Assembly (NCBI GenBank): GCA_017475705.1
Contig: JAFVFB010000012.1
Coordinates: 1 to 60,524 of the forward strand
Length of the DNA stretch: 60,524 nt
DNA from: Alphaproteobacteria bacterium
GTDB lineage: Bacteria; Pseudomonadota; Alphaproteobacteria; RF32; CAG-239
Direction of reading: 5' to 3'
The notes below the pieces were generated by a model. The model saw only the letters and a program-made list of their open reading frames with translations. It had not been told where the DNA came from and did not search any database. Positions 55,208 to 60,524 of this stretch are shown here, one piece after another (positions within the stretch are counted from its first letter, which is position 1; each line of letters opens with the position of its first letter). A program made the translations under genes and the position numbers.

Positions 55208-56494
55208 CTACTTTTCAGATTTGGAATACAAAGCCAATGCTTTTACCAAATCCAAAGCACGTGTTAGCTGATAATCGGCCAAATCTTCCTTACTTTTTTT
55301 GCTTTTTTTCTCAGCAAATTTCCCCTCATCGCTATCATTCTTCAAAGCATTTTTAAGCTCAGCTTCACTGATATTTAAGGCAAAAGATTCAAGCTCTTCG
55401 ACTTTTGCAGGCTTAACCTCAATATCCGGTTCAATTCCCTTTGCTTGAATAGACCTTCCAGAAGGGGTGTAATACCTAGCAGTTGTGATTCTCATTGCAC
55501 CATAATCTCTAAGAGGGATAACAGTCTGAACAGAACCTTTACCAAAAGATTTTTCACCAAGTATAATAGCACGATGGTGGTCTTGCAGTGCGCCTGCCAA
55601 TATTTCAGAAGCAGAGGCAGAGCCTTCATTGATCATAACGACAATAGGTAGATCTTTAGCAATATCACCTTCATTCGCCATAAACTTGACGGTATCAGCC
55701 TCATTACGCGACCTTGTAGAAACAATTTCACCTTGTTCTAAAAACAAATCAGAAACAGCAACAGCTTGATCCAATAAACCGCCTGGGTTATTTCTTACAT
55801 CAATAACTATACCAAGAAAGTTATTTTTGAGCTGCTTTTTAGCCCTATTAATAGCATCAGTAATGGCCTTATCAATATCCTCAGTAAATGAAGATATTCT
55901 GATATAGCATACAGCATCTTCTTTAATTTCGCTCTTTACAGACTGAATTTTGATTTCTTTACGAACAATTGTCATATCAATAGGCTTAGAATTAACACGG
56001 CGAATAGACAATTTAACCTTTGTTCCAATCTTACCTCTCAACTTGCTTACAGCTTCATTTAGTGTCAAGCCGACAACTGTTTCATCATCGATATTCGTAA
56101 TATAATCGCCAGCTTTAATGCCTGCCTTTGCTGCTGGTGTATCATCAATCGGCGAAACAACTTTGACCAAACCATTTTCCATTGTTATTTCGATTCCAAG
56201 TCCTCCAAACTTACCTTTAGTCTGTTCACTCATATAATTGAAACTTTCAGCATCAAGATAGCCAGAATGAGGGTCAAGAGAAGACAACATTCCGTTAATT
56301 GCAGATTCTATGAGTTTCTTATCTGTAACATCTTCGACATAAGAAATCTTTGTGCGTTCTAAAACTTCGCCAAAGAGATTTAGAAGTTCATATGTATTCG
56401 CATCATCATCAGATTTTTTAGCGGCATAAACATCTGTTGCGCTCAAAAACAAACCTACAAATAAAGAAACAATCAACAACTTATTTTTTTTCAT
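55208..56494 (-). CDS. ctpA: Carboxy-terminal processing protease CtpA (S41)
   Basis: 428 residues. The signal peptide (MKKNKLLIVSLFVGLFLSATDVYA) is followed by a PDZ domain (FGGLGIEITMENGLVKVVSPIDDTPAAKAGIKAGDYI, about residues 90-160) and the S41 core with the nucleophile in NEGSASASEILAGALQD and the catalytic Lys in LGEKSFGKGSVQT. It trims the C-termini of periplasmic and envelope proteins. The ATG at 56494 starts the signal peptide; an ATG five codons upstream is less likely. It lies 22 bp after the EnvC-like gene. Confidence 0.95.
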   Translation of the reverse strand: MKKNKLLIVSLFVGLFLSATDVYAAKKSDDDANTYELLNLFGEVLERTKISYVEDVTDKKLIESAINGMLSSLDPHSGYLDAESFNYMSEQTKGKFGGLGIEITMENGLVKVVSPIDDTPAAKAGIKAGDYITNIDDETVVGLTLNEAVSKLRGKIGTKVKLSIRRVNSKPIDMTIVRKEIKIQSVKSEIKEDAVCYIRISSFTEDIDKAITDAINRAKKQLKNNFLGIVIDVRNNPGGLLDQAVAVSDLFLEQGEIVSTRSRNEADTVKFMANEGDIAKDLPIVVMINEGSASASEILAGALQDHHRAIILGEKSFGKGSVQTVIPLRDYGAMRITTARYYTPSGRSIQAKGIEPDIEVKPAKVEELESFALNISEAELKNALKNDSDEGKFAEKKSKKSKEDLADYQLTRALDLVKALALYSKSEK

Positions 56495-56516
56495 ATCAAT
56501 TCCTATCAAATAAAAA

Positions 56517-57770
56517 TTAACCGGCTATCCATGGACTTGGATTAATAGGGTGTCTATTTTTTCTAATTTCCACATAAAGTTTAGCATTTTTATCATTAGG
56601 CATAGTCCCAACAGGCTCCCCTGTAAGAATTTTCTGCCCGACATCACAATCAATGCGCCCTAATCCAGCAAGCAAAGATAGATATCCATCTCCATGTTCT
56701 ACAATAATAATATTACCATATCCTTTAAATGGACCAGAAAAAATAACAGTCCCATCAAAAAGAGATGTGACTTGAGCTTCTGCTCTAGTCTTATAAGTAA
56801 TGCCCTTAGCTGTAACACCTTTAGAAATAAGCTGCCCATATTCAATAGTTTTAGCTCCGCTAACAGGACGATGCAAAGTTCCTTTTGCTTGGGCAAATTT
56901 TGTACCACTTACTTGTTTTTTTATCGAAGCATGCGTTTGTTTATCAACGACATGTGCCGTAGATACAGTACTATTTTTTTGCAGTTCCTGCTGTCTTCTT
57001 AAAGCGGCTAATCTTTCAGCTTCTTCTTTTTTCTTTCTAGCTATTTCTTTTTGTCTTTCTAATTCATCTAAAAGTTCTCTAAGGCTTTTTGCCTGAGAAA
57101 TAAGGTTGTCAGCAACTTTTTGTGTCTCTGCACCTTTGGTTTCAACTTCTTTACGTAGATTAGATTTTTTAGTCATTAATTGACGCATTTCGGCTTGTTG
57201 TTTTTCAAGAACCTTTTTTTGTTCTTTAGCTTCACTGAGTGTGGATTCGATTTTTTTCTTTTGCTCGTAGATACTATCAAGGTCAACTTTAAGTTTAGAA
57301 GATTTATTATTTAAAAAAGGCACAGTTTCTCTTAATAAAATAGCACTACGAATAATATCAATAGGGGAAATAGGCTGTAAAATAACAGATTCGGAAGGGT
57401 TCAAAGACATATTTTGCAAAGCCGCCAGAGTTTGAACCAAAAAATCGTTTTCTTTTACAAATTCAGCTTCTTTTATTTTAAGTACATTTTTAAGCTTTTC
57501 AAGCTCTCCTTCAACATCAGAAAGTCTTTTTTCATTATTCTGTATTTTTTGTGCCAATGTAATAACTGTTTTATCTATTTTAGATAATTCAAGATTGAGT
57601 TGAATAGCCTGAGCTTGCAGTTGCCTAGATTCCAAAACTTTTTGCTTTGCTTCTGCTTCTATTTTTTTTACATCGTTTTCAGAAATATCTTTAGCATAGC
57701 ACACATCCATCGAGCTTAATAAAAGTCCCGAAACAGTGAAAGCTATGCTAAAAGATACGATTTTATTCAT
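56517..57770 (-). CDS. EnvC-like murein hydrolase activator with inactive LytM domain
   Basis: 417 residues. A signal peptide (about 1-26) precedes long coiled-coils (about residues 30-255). The C-terminal LytM/M23 domain (295-417) contains GYGNIIIVEHGDGYLSLLAGLGRI, where the active HxH of YAHL is replaced by SLLAGL, and ends in LYVEIRKNRHPINPSPWIAG as in EnvC. It therefore probably activates an amidase for septal peptidoglycan splitting and does not cleave. It lies between gpmI and ctpA, an order found in many alphaproteobacteria. Confidence 0.92.
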   Translation of the reverse strand: MNKIVSFSIAFTVSGLLLSSMDVCYAKDISENDVKKIEAEAKQKVLESRQLQAQAIQLNLELSKIDKTVITLAQKIQNNEKRLSDVEGELEKLKNVLKIKEAEFVKENDFLVQTLAALQNMSLNPSESVILQPISPIDIIRSAILLRETVPFLNNKSSKLKVDLDSIYEQKKKIESTLSEAKEQKKVLEKQQAEMRQLMTKKSNLRKEVETKGAETQKVADNLISQAKSLRELLDELERQKEIARKKKEEAERLAALRRQQELQKNSTVSTAHVVDKQTHASIKKQVSGTKFAQAKGTLHRPVSGAKTIEYGQLISKGVTAKGITYKTRAEAQVTSLFDGTVIFSGPFKGYGNIIIVEHGDGYLSLLAGLGRIDCDVGQKILTGEPVGTMPNDKNAKLYVEIRKNRHPINPSPWIAG

Positions 57771-57777
57771 AGAAAAA

Positions 57778-59310
57778 CTATCCTTTTATAATCATAGAGT
57801 GGCCTGTCATTTCTTGTGGTTTATCTATATTCATTAAATCAAGAAGTGTCGGCGCGACATCAGCCAGTCTTCCATTCTCTAACGCTTTAACTTTAATATG
57901 AGCATTATAAAGAACAGCTTGAACTTTACCAACAGTGTGCGCCGTATAAGGTTCTCCTGTTTTTTCATCAACCATTTTTTCAACATTTCCATGATCTGCT
58001 GTAACCAAGAGAACACCACCAACATCTTTAATGGCTTTCATAACCTTGCCCAGACAATCATCAACAGCCGCTACCGCTTTAAGTGCTGCATCCATAATGC
58101 CGGTATGTCCTACCATATCGCCGTTAGCAAAATTACAAATGATAACATCATATTTTTGCTTTTCTATAGCATCAGTAAGTTTATCTGTCACTTCATAAAC
58201 GCTCATTTCTGGTTTAAGATCATAGGTCGCAACTTTAGGACTACTAATTAAGATTCTTTCTTCACCATTAAATTCCTTTTCTTCACCGCCATTAAAGAAA
58301 AATGTAACATGAGCGTATTTTTCAGTTTCAGCGATTCGCAATTGTGTTAATCCATGGTTTGCAACAACTTCTCCAAAGATATTTTTCAAAGCTTCTGGAG
58401 CAAAAATCGTTTTCATAAAGCGATTATGATCAACAGAATATTCGACCATACCAACAAGTTCAACGAAGTTAACAATTTTCTTTCGCTCAAATCCCGTAAA
58501 CTCTTTATCACCAAGGGCATAAAGAATTTCTCTTGCTCTATCTGCTCTAAAATTAATCATCAAAACAGCGTCACCATCTTGCGCACCGCTATAATCTCCA
58601 ATAACAGCAGGAATAACAAATTCATCGTTGACACCATCAGCATAAGAAGCTGAAATAGCCTCTTCGGCAGAACTAAAGTGTTTTCCATCAGCCAAAACAA
58701 TATTATTATAGGCTTTTTCAACGCGATCCCACCTTTTGTCTCTATCCATAGCATAAAAACGGCCGGAAATTGTTGCTATTTTAACCTGACTTAAATTCTT
58801 AATGTTATTTTCAAAATCCCCTAAAAACCCTTTAGCAGACTGAGGAGGAGTATCTCTGCCATCTAAGAAGGCATGAACACACACCTTAATTCCTCTATCG
58901 TTTAATATTTTGCACATGGCTTCAATATGTTTTTGATGAGAATGAACCCCTCCAGGAGACATTAATCCCATCAAATGACAAGTTCCACCTGTCTTTTTTA
59001 AATTATGAATCATTTCATTCAAAATAGAGTTTTGCTCAAGTGAACCATCTTTTATAGCTAAATCTATTTTAGGTAAATCTTGCATAACCACACGACCGGC
59101 CCCAAGGTTAGTGTGTCCAACTTCAGAATTTCCCATTTGCCCATCGGGTAAGCCAACATCATAGCCAGATGTCTCAACAAAACAATGGGGATAGTTTTGC
59201 AATAGATAATGCCAATTTGGAGTCTGTCCCTGTTCAATCGCATTGTCTTTAGTTATATTTTCTCTGTATCCCCAGCCGTCCAAAATCAGTAACATTACAG
59301 GTTTTTGCAT
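57778..59310 (-). CDS. gpmI: 2,3-bisphosphoglycerate-independent phosphoglycerate mutase
   Basis: 510 residues of the alkaline-phosphatase superfamily. LILDGWGYRENITKDNAI carries the metal-binding Asp, GNSEVGHTNLGAGRVV the catalytic Ser region, FLDGRDTPPQSAKGF the lid region, and VTADHGNVEKMVDEKTGEP the second metal site. It interconverts 3- and 2-phosphoglycerate, feeding eno and ppdK. It heads the gpmI-envC-ctpA-rppH operon, all on the minus strand, with 7-22 bp gaps. The RBS GGAG precedes the ATG. Confidence 0.97.
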   Translation of the reverse strand: MQKPVMLLILDGWGYRENITKDNAIEQGQTPNWHYLLQNYPHCFVETSGYDVGLPDGQMGNSEVGHTNLGAGRVVMQDLPKIDLAIKDGSLEQNSILNEMIHNLKKTGGTCHLMGLMSPGGVHSHQKHIEAMCKILNDRGIKVCVHAFLDGRDTPPQSAKGFLGDFENNIKNLSQVKIATISGRFYAMDRDKRWDRVEKAYNNIVLADGKHFSSAEEAISASYADGVNDEFVIPAVIGDYSGAQDGDAVLMINFRADRAREILYALGDKEFTGFERKKIVNFVELVGMVEYSVDHNRFMKTIFAPEALKNIFGEVVANHGLTQLRIAETEKYAHVTFFFNGGEEKEFNGEERILISSPKVATYDLKPEMSVYEVTDKLTDAIEKQKYDVIICNFANGDMVGHTGIMDAALKAVAAVDDCLGKVMKAIKDVGGVLLVTADHGNVEKMVDEKTGEPYTAHTVGKVQAVLYNAHIKVKALENGRLADVAPTLLDLMNIDKPQEMTGHSMIIKG

Positions 59311-59416
59311 TAGTTATTCTCCATATCTTAAAAACTACCATCAATTACAAATACTTTAAAACAGAATGCTTTATATTTATCCATATTTTTTTAGGTTATA
59401 AACAATATAAGTCTTG

Positions 59417-59444
59417 TTTACAGAAAAAGATAGCTGTATATTAT
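59417..59444 (+). promoter_or_regulatory. Probable sigma-70 promoter of the porin-like gene
   Basis: TTTACA at 59417-59422 and TATTAT at 59439-59444 with a 16-bp spacer, 31 bp before the ATG. Confidence 0.5.
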
Positions 59445-59475
59445 AGCAAAAGTGTAAAATTTTTAGGGAAGACTA

Positions 59476-60524
59476 ATGAAAATATTACCAGCTGTTACAA
59501 TATTAGCAATGGTGCCAACGATTGCCACTGCAAGCTCCTTAGAAACAGAATATTCTGCAACATTAAATAACTATTATGGCTACACAGATTACGCCAAACC
59601 TTATAACAAATTACAAAAACAGAATAATTTAAATTCATCGCTTAATTTGTTTGGACGAGCAACATATCATTATAACGAAAATTATTCCTCGTCGCTAATA
59701 GGCTATTTTATGGTAGATTCGGCAAAAGAAATTGAAAATTATAATCAAGGAACATGGGGTGAAGAAGTCTATTTTCTAACAGAAACCCCATATGGAGACA
59801 TCTCTGTTGGACAAGATTCAAATGTAGCTTATAAATTTGCAGTTGGAGCACCAAGCATAGGGTCTTATCAGTTAAATAATACTGATTTAGCAAATTTTTT
59901 AGCTAGCCCTAATTGGTACCAAAAAGGCCACAAAGTTTCTTATAAAACACTAGATTCAACATATATAAATACAGACGGCGCATCGTTAAAAGCAAACTAC
60001 ATAACGCCGGAGTTCGCAGGGATAAAACTAGGAATAACCTATATTCCGGAAATATATAGCCAGTCTGGTCTTGTTTCTAAAAAAGCAAGGTATAAAGATA
60101 AAAGTGCTTATGTTTTAGGCGCCTACGGTGCATGGGATATCTTAGATTATGAACTAGAGGCATCATTAGGCTTTGCTGATTATCATAAAAATGATAAGGA
60201 GTATTCTGCTGGAATCAGTATATATCGCAAAGGATGGACATTCGGTGCATCTTATCGTAAAACAGAAGTAAATAAAAGCGATTATGCTCTAAACAAAGAA
60301 AATTTATATGATGCCTACCGTGAAGGAAGGTCCTACAATATTGGGTTAAGTTATGCATTTGGTCCTTTTTCTACCGGAATTTCTTATTTCGATTCCAAGG
60401 CAGAAAATACGCATAATCATGATGAGATAATAAGCTGGTCTAATGGCTACCAATATAATAAATATACCACATTTTCTTTCACTGCCGCACATTTGCTTTC
60501 TCGGGGAGAAAATTATGAAGCAAA
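59476..60524 (+). CDS. Outer-membrane porin-like protein (5' part, runs off the window)
   Basis: The ATG at 59476 (AGGGAAGA upstream) opens a frame with no stop to the window end, at least 349 residues. A signal peptide (MKILPAVTILAMVPTIATA) is followed by alternating aromatic/hydrophilic strands typical of a beta-barrel, such as SLNLFGRATYHYNENY, GLKLGITYIPE-like segments and SYNIGLSYAFGPFSTGISYF. The segment TPYGDISVGQDSNVAYKFAVGAP resembles the strand-loop of Gram-negative general porins. It is divergent from gpmI. The 3' end, and so the total strand count, cannot be seen. Confidence 0.8.
   Translation, partial: MKILPAVTILAMVPTIATASSLETEYSATLNNYYGYTDYAKPYNKLQKQNNLNSSLNLFGRATYHYNENYSSSLIGYFMVDSAKEIENYNQGTWGEEVYFLTETPYGDISVGQDSNVAYKFAVGAPSIGSYQLNNTDLANFLASPNWYQKGHKVSYKTLDSTYINTDGASLKANYITPEFAGIKLGITYIPEIYSQSGLVSKKARYKDKSAYVLGAYGAWDILDYELEASLGFADYHKNDKEYSAGISIYRKGWTFGASYRKTEVNKSDYALNKENLYDAYREGRSYNIGLSYAFGPFSTGISYFDSKAENTHNHDEIISWSNGYQYNKYTTFSFTAAHLLSRGENYEA

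Overview
This window is AT-rich (about one third G+C by eye) chromosomal DNA that looks like a low-GC alphaproteobacterium. The evidence is the mix of families: SecB with a Tim44-domain protein, MltA and Smr; a CarD/CdnL-type regulator; an IalB-family exported protein; a short HPr-kinase-like protein; and the cluster rho-mnmE-mnmG-rsmG-parA-parB. The lineage (for example an uncultured host-associated group) is inference only. There are no rRNA or tRNA genes, insertion sequences or CRISPR arrays, so this is an ordinary chromosomal core region. It includes what looks like the replication origin.

Layout. 0.2-10 kb: smr, mltA and tim44 (minus strand), divergent from secB and trmL; then carD, a SurA/PpiC-type foldase, secA, sufC and sufD. 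9.9-18.7 kb: an unrecognised membrane protein; dnaE, interrupted by an in-frame TAA; a small exported or anchored protein; eno; a dCMP-deaminase-family protein; a NarL/LuxR response regulator; a prepilin peptidase; a DUF805 protein. 18.8-23.7 kb: ppdK, pgeF, dnaQ, coaE, all on the minus strand. 23.7-24.1 kb: an AT-rich gap with a cluster of DnaA boxes, the probable oriC. 24.2-33.5 kb: rho, a HAD phosphatase, mnmE, an orphan 444-residue protein, mnmG, rsmG, parA, parB, with four parS sites embedded in coding sequence. 33.6-44 kb: tRNA nucleotidyltransferase, ialB, rlmN, a cation-efflux protein, an ABC system with a three-part fused permease, a divergent AnmK-like protein, tyrS. 44-49.6 kb: cvpA, radA, mlaF, mlaE, hprK, tsaE, a membrane-anchored nuclease-like protein. 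49.6-54.7 kb: a Bat (aerotolerance-type) operon. 54.7-59.3 kb: rppH, ctpA, envC-like, gpmI. From 59.5 kb: a porin-like gene that runs off the end.

How the parts relate. Four parS sites lie 2.7-7.3 kb from the probable oriC and next to parAB, so this is a complete origin-segregation module. A second, unidentified 15-bp motif (WRCRNYGTATTTAAA) occurs eight times, all on the plus strand, between 25.46 and 34.16 kb, interleaved with parS. By eye its 9-bp core occurs nowhere else in the window. I consider this the best candidate for something undescribed. The other standout is dnaE: the reading frame is intact on both sides of a single TAA that falls between the catalytic aspartates.

enolase, GpmI and PPDK supply lower glycolysis with a PPi-linked pyruvate step. 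SecA, SecB, the foldase, Mla components, Bat proteins, CtpA, EnvC-like protein and the porin form an envelope-biogenesis theme.
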